Assembly (NCBI GenBank): GCA_011053245.1
Contig: DRGS01000110.1
Span: 1-64,000, forward strand
Length of the DNA: 64,000 nucleotides
From: Phycisphaerales bacterium
GTDB taxonomy: Bacteria > Planctomycetota > Phycisphaerae > Sedimentisphaerales > Anaerohalosphaeraceae
Direction: 5' to 3'
Part shown: positions 1-8,950 of the stretch, piece by piece
Layout: each line of letters starts with the position of its first letter
How positions within the stretch are numbered: the first letter of the stretch is position 1
Program-made: the position numbers and the translations under genes
The notes under the pieces: model-generated
The model's database searches: none
What the model was told of the DNA's origin: nothing
What the model saw: the letters and a program-made list of their open reading frames with translations, nothing else

Positions 1-1089
1 ATGCTGGAAAAACACAAGGAGATAGATGCGGTTATGATCGCAACGGCGGACCATACTCATGCGGTGATAGCAATGGCGGCGATCAGGGCTGGTAAACATG
101 TTTATGTTCAAAAACCTTTGACACATACGGTTAAAGAAGCCCGCATGCTGACCGAAGCGGCTCGTGAGGCAGGGGTTGTAACGCAAATGGGTAATCAGGG
201 GCGTTCGGGCGAAGGGGCTCGTTTGATAACCGAATGGATACGGGACGGCGCCATCGGCGATGTTACCGAAGTTGACGCCTGGACGAATCGCCCGATCTGG
301 CGACAGGGGGCACCGAGACCCGAAGGCAGGCCACCTGTTCCTAAGACGCTTGACTGGGATCTATGGATAGGGCCGGCTCCTATGAGGAGCTATAATCCCG
401 CTTATCATCCGAAGTTCTGGCGCGGGTTTTGGGATTTCGGAACAGGCGCTTTGGGTGATATGGCTTGTCATATTATCGATCCCGCTTTTATGGCGTTGGA
501 TCTGAAATACCCGACGAGTTTTGAGGGGAGCAGTTCTCAGGAACGGACGTTTGAAGGTAACAGTTGGGGCGAAGAAGTAGAGGATCCCGATAGCTATCCG
601 AATGCTTGTAAGATACATTACGAGTTTCCGGCAAGAGGCAGTATGCCAGCGGTTACGTTGAATTGGTATGACGGCGGTTTGCTGCCGCGACGTCCGGAGG
701 GACTTGAAGATGGCAGGCGGCTTGGTGATGGTGGAAATGGTTTGATATTCCACGGGACCAAGGGCAAGATAATGTGCGGTTGTTATGGAGAGAGTCCGAG
801 ACTTATTCCGGAAACGGCGATGCAGGCTTATACGCGTCCGAAAAAGACCATCGAAAGGATTCCCGAGGGGCATGAGCAGAACTGGGTAAAAGCATGCAAA
901 GGCGGCAGGAAGGCCTGTTCCAATTTTGAAGTATCAGGACCGCTTACCGAAACGGTTCTTGCCGGTAATCTTGCGATCCGGTTCCCCGGAAAGAGACTTA
1001 ACTGGGACGGTAATAATATGAAGGTTACAAACAACGAGCAGGCCAATTTGTTTGTTCATAGAGAGTATCGCAGCGGATGGACACTTTAA
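1..1089 (+). CDS. Gfo/Idh/MocA family oxidoreductase (5' end outside window)
   Basis: An NAD(P)-dependent sugar or inositol dehydrogenase-type protein. The open frame enters at base 1, and the N-terminal Rossmann GxGxxG motif is not present, so the true start lies outside the window. Visible family features are the MIATADHTH strand, the VQKPLT stretch (Lys38 in the place of the usual EKP lysine), and the C-terminal alpha/beta domain with [10 protein letters not shown] around residues 152-161, whose His is a typical active-site position. Members with this long insert (GPAP near residue 124) are abundant in Planctomycetota and usually carry a Tat signal, which would be in the missing part. It is followed 42 bp later by the sugar-isomerase-like lipoprotein on the same strand, so the two are probably co-transcribed. 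Substrate unknown. Confidence 0.88.
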   Translation: MLEKHKEIDAVMIATADHTHAVIAMAAIRAGKHVYVQKPLTHTVKEARMLTEAAREAGVVTQMGNQGRSGEGARLITEWIRDGAIGDVTEVDAWTNRPIWRQGAPRPEGRPPVPKTLDWDLWIGPAPMRSYNPAYHPKFWRGFWDFGTGALGDMACHIIDPAFMALDLKYPTSFEGSSSQERTFEGNSWGEEVEDPDSYPNACKIHYEFPARGSMPAVTLNWYDGGLLPRRPEGLEDGRRLGDGGNGLIFHGTKGKIMCGCYGESPRLIPETAMQAYTRPKKTIERIPEGHEQNWVKACKGGRKACSNFEVSGPLTETVLAGNLAIRFPGKRLNWDGNNMKVTNNEQANLFVHREYRSGWTL

Positions 1090-1131
1090 CTGATGATAAG
1101 TTGCCTGGATTTTATTTTTGGAGAGACTAAA

Positions 1132-2592
1132 ATGCTTAAAAGGAATATGTTTTCAGGACTGTTACTGATCGGAGTTTTGTTCATGGGAAGCGGTTGTGTT
1201 GAAACGAATAAAGGTTGTGTTACGTCGGGCGGCGATCTGAACGATCATGTTTCGGTCGAAAGTTACGACGGGTGGCGTCTGGGCGTGCAGATGTGGTCGT
1301 TCAGGAAATTTACGCTTTTTGAAAGTATTGACAAGACGGCTTCGCTTGGGCTTAGCACCATCGAAATGTATTCCGGTCAGAAGATCAGTGCGGATACCGG
1401 CGATGCAACGACGCATTACACAATGAGTGCCGACATTGCCGAAAAAATTAAAGCGAAACTTAAATCGTCAGGCGTGAAGGTTCTGTGCTATGGAGTTGTT
1501 AAATTGCCTGACGATGAAGCGGAGAGCCGTAAGGTGTTTGAGTTTGCAAAAAACATGGGCATCGAGACGATCGTCTCTGAGCCGAAGCCTGACGCACTGG
1601 ATCTGGTTGACAGGCTTTGCAAGAAATATAAGATCAAGGTTGCTATTCATAATCATCCTAAGCCCACGGCATACTGGAATCCGGATACGGTTCTTGGGGC
1701 ACTTAAAGGCAGAAGTAAATGGATGGGGGCGTGCATTGATACCGGCCATCTAACGCGGTCGGGGATCGACCCTGTTGAAGGTATAAAAAAACTTAAAGGA
1801 CGCATAGTCAGTCTTCACTTTAAAGATGTAAATAAATTTGGCAAGAGGAAGGCGCATGATGTTCCGTGGGGTACGGGCAAGTCGAATGCAGAGGCGGTTC
1901 TTCAGGAACTTGACCGGCAGGGTTTTAAGGGTGTGTTCTCAATTGAATACGAATACAACTGGGACAACAGTGTGCCGGAGATCCGCAAGTGCGTAGAATT
2001 TTTTAACAAGGTTGGCGGCGAATTTAAATCCAGCGGATGGAGGAATCTGTTCGCTGACGATCTGTCCGATGGCGTTACAAAGGGCAAATGGACCTATAAT
2101 GAAGGCGTGTTTACCCGCGGCGGTGGCGGCGATCTTGGTACCAAAGAAAAGTATGGCAATTTTATACTCGATTGCGGGTTTAAACTGGCTAAGGATAGCA
2201 ACAGCGGAGTATTTATTCGCATGGGCAATAGAAAATGGATCCCGTGGCTCGAAGTTCAGGTCGAAGATTCTTATGGTGAGGAAGTGAACAGGCATAGCTG
2301 CGGCGGGGTATTTGATGTTCTGGCGCCTACGGCCATTACGGTTCACAAACCCGGCCAGTGGAACAGGCTCACCATCAGGGCCAAGGATAATATAGTGCAG
2401 GTCGTTCTAAACGGCGAGCAGACGGTCGATATGGATCTCGATGAATGGGTCGAGGCAAATACGAATCCGGACGGTAGTAAGAATAAATTTAAGATCGCTT
2501 ATAAAGATCTTCCGCGTGAAGGTTATATCGCTTTCCAGGATCACGGACAGGCGATCGAATATAGAAATATACGAATTAAAGAATTGGAGTAA
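1132..2592 (+). CDS. Lipoprotein with xylose-isomerase-like TIM barrel and DUF1080 domain
   Basis: About 486 aa when started at ATG 1132, which has a GGAGAG ribosome-binding site just upstream; an earlier in-frame ATG at 1093 would put 13 residues before the signal peptide and is less likely. The N-terminus is a lipoprotein signal with lipobox GSGC. Residues ~48-290 form a sugar-phosphate isomerase/epimerase (AP-endonuclease 2-like) TIM barrel, with metal-ligand-type stretches such as HFKDV and IEYEY. Residues ~303-486 match the DUF1080/3-keto-glucoside hydrolase beta-sandwich (GVFIRMG, FQDHGQ). The fusion suggests an extracytoplasmic enzyme acting on oxidised sugars, together with the two flanking Gfo/Idh/MocA oxidoreductases. 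The substrate is not deducible. Confidence 0.85.
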   Translation: MLKRNMFSGLLLIGVLFMGSGCVETNKGCVTSGGDLNDHVSVESYDGWRLGVQMWSFRKFTLFESIDKTASLGLSTIEMYSGQKISADTGDATTHYTMSADIAEKIKAKLKSSGVKVLCYGVVKLPDDEAESRKVFEFAKNMGIETIVSEPKPDALDLVDRLCKKYKIKVAIHNHPKPTAYWNPDTVLGALKGRSKWMGACIDTGHLTRSGIDPVEGIKKLKGRIVSLHFKDVNKFGKRKAHDVPWGTGKSNAEAVLQELDRQGFKGVFSIEYEYNWDNSVPEIRKCVEFFNKVGGEFKSSGWRNLFADDLSDGVTKGKWTYNEGVFTRGGGGDLGTKEKYGNFILDCGFKLAKDSNSGVFIRMGNRKWIPWLEVQVEDSYGEEVNRHSCGGVFDVLAPTAITVHKPGQWNRLTIRAKDNIVQVVLNGEQTVDMDLDEWVEANTNPDGSKNKFKIAYKDLPREGYIAFQDHGQAIEYRNIRIKELE

Positions 2593-2600
2593 TCGGTGCA

Positions 2601-3956
2601 ATGAAAGATTCCATAAACAGGCGCAATTTTATGCGATCAACAGCGGCATTGGGAGCGGGTCTCTTTCTGGCTCAGGGCAGTAGGGCTAAAGGTTCCACTT
2701 CCAAGAACGATGTCATTAATGTCGGTCTTTTGGGGGCAGGGGCACAGGGTCAGGTTCTGATGAACGCGTGCCTTAAACTCGGTGAAAATTCCGGTATGCG
2801 TTTTCGGTCGGTTTGCGATATATGGGAATCGAACAATCTACAGCGAGTTTCCCGTACGCTCAACGCTTATAAGAAGCTCGGCCATGCCGGAACGCCTTAT
2901 ACGGATTACCGCGAGATGATCGACAAGGAAGATCTCGACGCTGTTATAATCGCGACGCCGGATTTCTGGCACTCTCGGCATACGGTTGCCTGTCTTGAAA
3001 AAGGGCTGCATGTCTATTGCGAAAAGGAGATGTCCAATACGCTTGAAGACGCTCGCAAGATGGTAGTTGCTGCAAGAAAAAGCGGCAAGCTCCTGCAGAT
3101 CGGACATCAACGGAGGAGCAATCCGCGTTACAAATTCTGCTACGACAAGATTATTACAGAAGCCGATCTCCTGGGGCGTATTACGACGATCAACGGTCAG
3201 TGGAACCGCAGCAGAAGCGCATGCGAAGACCTTTCCTTTCCGGTTGGTAAAGAGATCGATAAGGCGACGCTCAATAAGTATGGTTTCGAATCTATGAAGC
3301 AGTTCAGGAACTGGCGATGGTATAGGGGTCTCGGCGGCGGTCCGATCGTTGACCTTGGTTCTCATCAGATCGATATTTACAGTTGGTTTCTGGATGCTCA
3401 GCCGAAATCGGTTATCGCAAGCGGCGGTGTTGACTATTGGACGGATCACGAATGGTATGACAATGTTATTGCTATTTTTGAGTTCGCTACGAAAAAGGGC
3501 ATGGTTCGTGCGTCCTACCAGACGACAACAACTAACAGCTATCGCGGTTACTTCGAGACTTTTATGGGCGATGAGGCTACGCTTGTTATTTCCGAAGATG
3601 CCAGCCAGGTTGGACTTTATCGTGAAACGGGAGTCCTTGAAGATCAGTGGTATCCATGGGAAAACAAGAGGTATATAAAGCTCTCGCAGGGTCTTGCTCA
3701 GGCATCTAATAAAAAATCGGTGCTTGATATTCGTTCCTCGCCAAAACCTCCTAAGTACGATATGTTTGTCGAGATGAATAAACCTTTCCATCAGCCGCAT
3801 CTTGAGAATTTCTTTGCGGGGATAAGGGGCGAAGAAAAGCTTAACTGCCCCGGGGAGATCGGTTATGAGACGGCGGTTGCGGTTCTTAAAGTGAATGAAG
3901 CGGTAGCGTCCGGCAAAAAGATAGAATTCTCACCGGAAGAATTTCATGTTGCGTAA
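2601..3956 (+). CDS. Tat-exported Gfo/Idh/MocA family oxidoreductase
   Basis: 451 aa, complete. The N-terminus has a twin-arginine signal (RRNF at residues 7-10, then a hydrophobic AALGAGLFLA stretch), so the protein is probably exported folded with its nucleotide. The Rossmann motif GLLGAGAQG is at ~43-51, and the usual EKP motif appears as CEKEMS. GSHQIDI is in the C-terminal domain. It begins 8 bp after the isomerase/DUF1080 gene and is probably in the same operon. Together the three genes resemble planctomycete modules for oxidative sugar or glycoside catabolism outside the cytoplasm. Specific substrate unknown. Confidence 0.9.
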   Translation: MKDSINRRNFMRSTAALGAGLFLAQGSRAKGSTSKNDVINVGLLGAGAQGQVLMNACLKLGENSGMRFRSVCDIWESNNLQRVSRTLNAYKKLGHAGTPYTDYREMIDKEDLDAVIIATPDFWHSRHTVACLEKGLHVYCEKEMSNTLEDARKMVVAARKSGKLLQIGHQRRSNPRYKFCYDKIITEADLLGRITTINGQWNRSRSACEDLSFPVGKEIDKATLNKYGFESMKQFRNWRWYRGLGGGPIVDLGSHQIDIYSWFLDAQPKSVIASGGVDYWTDHEWYDNVIAIFEFATKKGMVRASYQTTTTNSYRGYFETFMGDEATLVISEDASQVGLYRETGVLEDQWYPWENKRYIKLSQGLAQASNKKSVLDIRSSPKPPKYDMFVEMNKPFHQPHLENFFAGIRGEEKLNCPGEIGYETAVAVLKVNEAVASGKKIEFSPEEFHVA

Positions 3957-3987
3957 TTTTTAGTTCATTGATCGAGGTTTATAGCAT

Positions 3988-5859
3988 ATGCGTAAATACA
4001 AATGGATCGTTTTGGTTTTGGTATGTTTGGCGGGTTATGTCTCTTTTGCCGAAGAAGCGGAAACCGAAGAAGCAGAACCCAAACTTATCGGTGATATTAA
4101 CAGCGGCAGTAAAGCCGGAGAAGTTCATGTACTTAAGTTGTATAACGATGAAGGGATGATCGTACACCCGCAAGCCGATCCGATACCGCCAATCTCGTTA
4201 GGGCATACATGCGGTGTGTGTCATGACTATGGTACGATAATCGACGGTTGGCACTTCAATCAGAGGGGTGTTGCCCTTAACGATGAAGACGAGACCGTTC
4301 AGATCGATCCGGGCAGGAAAGGCGAGCCGTGGATCTACTGGGATGCTCAGGCGGCGGTTCAGATACCACTTTCTTACAGGGGGTGGGAAGGTACCTTCAG
4401 GCCCGAACAGATCGGTCTTTCCGACTGGGAGTTCACGAAGATATTCGGAAGGCATATGTCCGGTGGCGGCGTTGGCGTTCGAGATAAAAATACTGTCGAA
4501 GGTGTTAATGACCGATGGGAAGTATCGGGCGATTACGGGGTGAACTGTCTTAGCTGCCATGATGCGGAAACAGGTCACAACCAGTCCGAATGCGCACAGC
4601 AGGTTGGTAAAGGTAATTTCAAGTGGGCGGCGACCGGCAGCAGTGCGTTTGCGACAGTGGAAGGCAATGCGAGTAAGCTGCCGCCATCATGGGCAGCCGG
4701 AGATGAGAATCCGAATGTGCCGAAGGTGAGTCTGGATGCGGGTAGGTTTTGGTCCGGGAGGAAATTGTTTGTCGATCTGAAAAAGGAAGTGCCCGCACAA
4801 CGGTGCTACTTCTGTCATTCGAATAAAAATATTGGCGGGCATATGGATGACGATGTTCATATGAAAGCCGGGCTTACATGTGTCGATTGTCACACTAACG
4901 GGACCGATCACATGATCGTTCGCGGGTATGAAGGTGAAAAAGGGACGGCAGCCGCAACTTGCAGTGGCTGTCATCTTGGCGTTAAAGACGGCGACAAATC
5001 GACGGCTGGTCGGCTTGGCGCTCCTTATCCGAAACATGCCGGTATTCCGACGGTGCATTTCAAAAAATTGAGTTGTACGTCTTGCCACAGCGGTCCGTGG
5101 CCTGACGAAAAGACATCTTATGTTAAGACGTCAAGGGCACATGCGTTGGGAACCCATAGTGTTAATGCTTCCGATGAGACTTTGCCGCATATTCAATGGC
5201 CGGTGTTTGTTCGCGGCGCCGACGGTAAGATCACACCGAGCAAGCTGATGTGGCCGGCGTACTGGGGAGTGCTTAAGGATGACGCTGTTACGCCGTTGGC
5301 ACCGAAAGTGGTTAAGGGGATAGCGGAGGGGATACTGCCGTACGAAAAGGAAATGAGCGACAATGGCAACTGGTTGAAGATGAGCGATGAGACAGTTGTT
5401 AAAGTGCTTGGGGCACTAATAGATAAAGGATTTGATGGTGAGCTTGTTTATATCGCCGGCGGTAAGATGCGTCGGGTAAGCGGTGGTAAGTTGGCCGCCA
5501 GCGAGCATGATGCTGCAAAGCCTTATACATGGCCGATGGGACATAATGTGCGGCCCGCGAGCCAGTCGCTTGGCGTTAGAAGCTGTAAGGATTGCCACTC
5601 GACCGAGGCCGGGTTTATGTTTGGGAAAATTGCCGTCGATTCTCCGCTGAGTTCGGATGACGGGGTCGTGATGGAGATCGCTGAGCTGCAGGATGTTAAT
5701 GCCAATCATATGCGGCTGTTCGCTAAGACGTTTGTGTTCAGGCCGATGATGAAGATCGTCGGGATCGCTGCCAGTATTCTGATCGGATCGGTGCTGGTGC
5801 TTTACGGGCTTAAAGGACTGGATCGTTTGATAAAGATGATCTCCAGTAAAAAAGAGTAA
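3988..5859 (+). CDS. Exported heptahaem c-type cytochrome with C-terminal membrane anchor
   Basis: 623 aa with an N-terminal signal (hydrophobic residues ~6-20, cleavage near SFA-EE). I count seven CxxCH haem-binding motifs: C75, C187, C273, C298, C325, C363 and C533 (first Cys). A hydrophobic helix at ~583-605 anchors the C-terminus, followed by a short basic tail. Haem ligation is therefore extracytoplasmic. The likely role is electron transfer from the quinone pool with the small membrane protein encoded 40 bp downstream, which resembles a cytochrome b subunit. The sequence does not identify the terminal acceptor; tetrathionate- or nitrite-type multihaem reductases are possibilities only. 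It starts 31 bp after the oxidoreductase gene. Confidence 0.88.
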   Translation: MRKYKWIVLVLVCLAGYVSFAEEAETEEAEPKLIGDINSGSKAGEVHVLKLYNDEGMIVHPQADPIPPISLGHTCGVCHDYGTIIDGWHFNQRGVALNDEDETVQIDPGRKGEPWIYWDAQAAVQIPLSYRGWEGTFRPEQIGLSDWEFTKIFGRHMSGGGVGVRDKNTVEGVNDRWEVSGDYGVNCLSCHDAETGHNQSECAQQVGKGNFKWAATGSSAFATVEGNASKLPPSWAAGDENPNVPKVSLDAGRFWSGRKLFVDLKKEVPAQRCYFCHSNKNIGGHMDDDVHMKAGLTCVDCHTNGTDHMIVRGYEGEKGTAAATCSGCHLGVKDGDKSTAGRLGAPYPKHAGIPTVHFKKLSCTSCHSGPWPDEKTSYVKTSRAHALGTHSVNASDETLPHIQWPVFVRGADGKITPSKLMWPAYWGVLKDDAVTPLAPKVVKGIAEGILPYEKEMSDNGNWLKMSDETVVKVLGALIDKGFDGELVYIAGGKMRRVSGGKLAASEHDAAKPYTWPMGHNVRPASQSLGVRSCKDCHSTEAGFMFGKIAVDSPLSSDDGVVMEIAELQDVNANHMRLFAKTFVFRPMMKIVGIAASILIGSVLVLYGLKGLDRLIKMISSKKE

Positions 5860-5899
5860 GCAATGCCAATGGTATTTATTAATTTGCGTTGGAGAAGTT

Positions 5900-6445
5900 A
5901 TGTTTAGATTAGCGTCATTGATCGGTTTTGCGGTTGCGATCCTGATCGCTGTTGTTTTTAAGTTTGTCAGGGGCAAGGATGCCTGTTTTTCCTCGGCGGG
6001 TAAGGATAACCGGTTTATAGGCTTTGTCAAAATACTTGTGGTTGTCTTTGGTATGCTAAGCAGCGGAGCGCTTATTGTTACGGGCTTTGGCAACAGGCTT
6101 GTTTTTGATGGGGCGCCCACCGGGTATATGCTGATGGTTCATGCGATAGCGGCTCCGGTGTTTATGATGTGTGTTGCTGCTGCCGCTGTTCTATGGTCCG
6201 ATGGCGCGAGACTATCGATGTCTGACTTCAGTGCGGATTCGCCGGCAGTCTGCGAAAGGCCCGAAGTTTGTGTTCGTAAACGTATCGGGTTCTGGGCAGT
6301 ACTTGTTCTTAGTTTGCCGGTGTTCTTTTCGATAATACTTAGTATGCTTCCGGTATTCGGAACCCATATGCAGGATGTCCTTTTTGAGGTTCATCGCTGG
6401 TGCGCATTGCTGCTGGCGATGGTGATAATTGTCGAGAGCAGTTAG
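5900..6445 (+). CDS. Small cytochrome-b-like integral membrane protein
   Basis: 181 aa with about five hydrophobic helices (roughly residues 3-22, 40-62, 73-96, 130-151 and 163-178). Histidines occur inside or at the edges of helices 3 and 5 (LMVHAIAAP and FEVHRWCALL). This suits a di-haem b561/DUF4405-like quinol-oxidising subunit, but I cannot assign a family firmly. GGAGAAGTT precedes the start codon. Its position directly after the heptahaem cytochrome suggests the two form one membrane complex passing electrons between quinol and periplasmic haems. Confidence 0.75.
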   Translation: MFRLASLIGFAVAILIAVVFKFVRGKDACFSSAGKDNRFIGFVKILVVVFGMLSSGALIVTGFGNRLVFDGAPTGYMLMVHAIAAPVFMMCVAAAAVLWSDGARLSMSDFSADSPAVCERPEVCVRKRIGFWAVLVLSLPVFFSIILSMLPVFGTHMQDVLFEVHRWCALLLAMVIIVESS

Positions 6446-6491
6446 TTTCCGGTCGATCTGCTCCGGTTTGTGCCGAGGCAATTGTTTTTTA

Positions 6492-6520
6492 TTGACATGA
6501 AGATGTTCCGGCAGTAGTAT
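6492..6520 (+). promoter_or_regulatory. Sigma-70-type promoter for the lipoprotein/Agl23/ApbE operon
   Basis: TTGACA at 6492-6497, a 17-bp spacer, and TAGTAT at 6515-6520. Expected transcript start near 6527, about 64 nt before the GTG of the lipoprotein gene. The consensus -35 and exact spacing make it one of the clearest promoters in the window. Confidence 0.72.
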
Positions 6521-6590
6521 AAAATATATAAAATAACCGGACAGATGTGTGCTGGCCAAAGTGAGATATATTGATCGTAAAGGATGAAAA

Positions 6591-7346
6591 GTGTTCAAGA
6601 ATATGATGATTTTCAAGGTGTCGGTTTGTGTTATGTTGTTGGTTGGTGTTGCTCTTTTTGCAAGTTCGTGCGGAAAAAGTACTCCTGATGACAAAGCGGT
6701 AGAGCCAAGCGATACGCCTCCAACTGCTGCGGCTAAAACTGCTACCGCTGATATGGTTGCGATCCCTGTTGAACTGCCGACGCCGAGCTTTAAGGGAACG
6801 CCCACCAATATTGAGGTTGAAAAGCTTGAAAAGCCGCTTGGCCATAAGCGTCCTCCTTTTCTTGCTCCGGCAGGCGTTACGAATGTCGCAAGCGGAAAAC
6901 CGGTCAGCAGTACTACGGAAGTGCCTATCATCGGTGAGCTTGAAATGATAACCGACGGTGACAAGGACGCCGCAGACGGCAGCTTTGTTGAACTGGATCC
7001 CTTTATGCAGAGTGTGACGATCGATCTTGAAGCCGAGTATGATATATACGCTGTTTTGATCTGGCACTATCATATGCAGGCCCGTGTTTATTTTGATGTT
7101 GTAGTGCAGCTTGCCGACGATCCGGATTTTATTACGAATGTCGTGACGCTGTTCAATAACGATATTGACAACTCTGCGGGCCTCGGCGTCGGTCAGGACA
7201 TGCACTATGTCGAGACTTCCGAAGGCAAGCTGATCGATGCTAAAGGTCAACGGGCCCGTTACGTTCGTCTTTTCAGTAATGGGAACCACAACAACGACAT
7301 GAGTCATTATATTGAGGTGGAAGTTTTCGGTAAACCCGTAAAATAA
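6591..7346 (+). CDS. Lipoprotein with discoidin-like (F5/8 type C) domain
   Basis: 251 aa starting at GTG, preceded by AAAGGATG 4-5 bp upstream; internal ATGs at 6603/6606 are alternatives. The signal peptide ends in a lipobox-like ASSC (residues ~22-25), so the mature protein is lipid-anchored. A low-complexity Pro/Ala/Thr linker follows. The C-terminal ~150 residues look like a galactose-binding/F5-8C beta-sandwich: ASGKPVSSTTE, then ITDGDKDAADGS, an aspartate-rich calcium-site-like turn, and RARYVRLFSNG near the end. Probably binds carbohydrate or another surface ligand. It overlaps the next ORF by one base. Confidence 0.72.
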   Translation: MFKNMMIFKVSVCVMLLVGVALFASSCGKSTPDDKAVEPSDTPPTAAAKTATADMVAIPVELPTPSFKGTPTNIEVEKLEKPLGHKRPPFLAPAGVTNVASGKPVSSTTEVPIIGELEMITDGDKDAADGSFVELDPFMQSVTIDLEAEYDIYAVLIWHYHMQARVYFDVVVQLADDPDFITNVVTLFNNDIDNSAGLGVGQDMHYVETSEGKLIDAKGQRARYVRLFSNGNHNNDMSHYIEVEVFGKPVK

Positions 7347-8950
7347 TGATATGGCAAAAAAAATATTGTCTGATCGTGATCTTTATTGCGGCAGTTGTTG
7401 CTATTTCGTTGCGACTGCCGCATCTTAACATGCGTCCGATGCATACCGACGAAGCCGTCCACGCCATAAAATTCGGTCAACTCCTCGAAGACAACTATTA
7501 CCAATACGACCGCAATGAGTATCACGGACCTACGCTTAATTATTTCACACTTATTGCGGCGAAACTCAGTTCGGTCAACGATCTTGCAGGGGCCACAGAA
7601 GCAACTCTTCGCATTGTACCGGTATTTTTCGGTGTGTTACTCGTACTTATGTTCATACCGGCAGCGAGAGGATTAGGTTTTTTCGTTGCGGCGGTCGCTT
7701 CGATTCTTGTTGCCGTTTCGCCGGCAATGGTTTTCTACAGCCGATATTATATCCAGGAAAGTTTGCTCGTCTGTTTTACGTTTGGTTTGATAATCTGCGG
7801 ATACTGTTACACGAAAGAAAGGCGTATTAAATGGGCCGTTTTCGCAGGCATTTTCGCCGGTCTTATGCATGCAACGAAGGAAACCAGCATCATTGCTTTT
7901 GCGGCGATGGTCGCAGCGGCCATTTTAGCATCAATTTGGAACCGTCTCATTGACCGTGAGGAGCCACGCCCTAAATCTTCACTTAATTCGCTGCACATAT
8001 TTATTGCGGTTCTTGCTGCTGTTGTTGTTTCGGTGATGTTTTACTCGTCGTTTTTCAGTAACCTGCAAGGTGTCATTGACTCGATGCTCTTTTACAAAAC
8101 TTATTTCAACCGTGCATCCGGGACCATGCATATTCATCCGTGGTACTACTACCTTAAGATGCTGTTGTTCTTTAAGTTTGGCGGCGGGCCAGTGCAGAGC
8201 GAGGGATTTATAATCATCCTTGCTTTGGTTGGTTCGGTGGTCGCTCTTACAAAAAAGGGCATTGCCGTTGAAGATAAATCTTTGCTTCGCTTTATTACAT
8301 TTTTCACTTTTGTGACGATCATAGTATATTCGGCTATTCCATATAAGACTCCGTGGTGCATGCTAAGCTTCCTGTGCGGCCTGATAATTCTTGCTGCCGC
8401 AGGAATAGCCGGGCTGCTGTCAGTTATTTGCGGGCGTTTTTTCAAAGTTGCTGTGTGTGGTATTTTTCTTGCGTGTATTTTACACCTTGCATCCCAATCC
8501 TGTAGAGGCAACTTTAAGTACCATGCCGACCCGGCGAATCCTTATGTCTATGCCCATACGCATGAAGACGTCCCTGATGTTGCCGGTGCGATCGAAGAAA
8601 TGGCTGCTGTGTGGCCGGATGGTTATAATACATATATTCAGGCGATCTTTCCTAAAGATGATTACTGGCCGTTTCCGTGGTATCTGCGAGATTTTGAAAG
8701 AGTCGCCTACCAAATCAAGGTAATGGAGGAGTTACCGGCGGCGGCTGTGATAATTTTTTCGCCATTAGTGCAAGCCAAGCTTATGGAGCAGATTAATGCC
8801 GGGGAGGATTCATACGTTTCGCTGTACAATAGTTATAAACAGCTTCGTCCGGCGGTGGAATTGCGTGTTCTTGTTCGAAAGGATCTGTGGGAACGCTATC
8901 AGCAATATAAAGTCGATCAGGTACTTCAAAAAACGGCAGGTGCGAAGTGA
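7346..8950 (+). CDS. TIGR03663-family (Agl23-like) multi-pass membrane protein
   Basis: 534 aa with about 10-12 membrane helices. The N-terminal extracytoplasmic loop has the diagnostic PMHTDEAVHA and YDRNEYHGPTLNYF stretches. The acidic DE pair corresponds to the catalytic acidic motif of GT-C (PMT/ArnT-like) glycosyltransferases. The family was annotated as flippase-activity-associated Agl23-like; its biochemical role is not settled. The start ATG overlaps the upstream stop by one base (TAATG) and the stop overlaps the following GTG, so lipoprotein, Agl23-like protein and ApbE are translationally coupled. Confidence 0.82.
   Translation: MIWQKKYCLIVIFIAAVVAISLRLPHLNMRPMHTDEAVHAIKFGQLLEDNYYQYDRNEYHGPTLNYFTLIAAKLSSVNDLAGATEATLRIVPVFFGVLLVLMFIPAARGLGFFVAAVASILVAVSPAMVFYSRYYIQESLLVCFTFGLIICGYCYTKERRIKWAVFAGIFAGLMHATKETSIIAFAAMVAAAILASIWNRLIDREEPRPKSSLNSLHIFIAVLAAVVVSVMFYSSFFSNLQGVIDSMLFYKTYFNRASGTMHIHPWYYYLKMLLFFKFGGGPVQSEGFIIILALVGSVVALTKKGIAVEDKSLLRFITFFTFVTIIVYSAIPYKTPWCMLSFLCGLIILAAAGIAGLLSVICGRFFKVAVCGIFLACILHLASQSCRGNFKYHADPANPYVYAHTHEDVPDVAGAIEEMAAVWPDGYNTYIQAIFPKDDYWPFPWYLRDFERVAYQIKVMEELPAAAVIIFSPLVQAKLMEQINAGEDSYVSLYNSYKQLRPAVELRVLVRKDLWERYQQYKVDQVLQKTAGAK

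Noticed and set aside
2838..3800. 320-codon minus-strand frame
   Set aside because: Shadow of the Tat-exported oxidoreductase on the plus strand.
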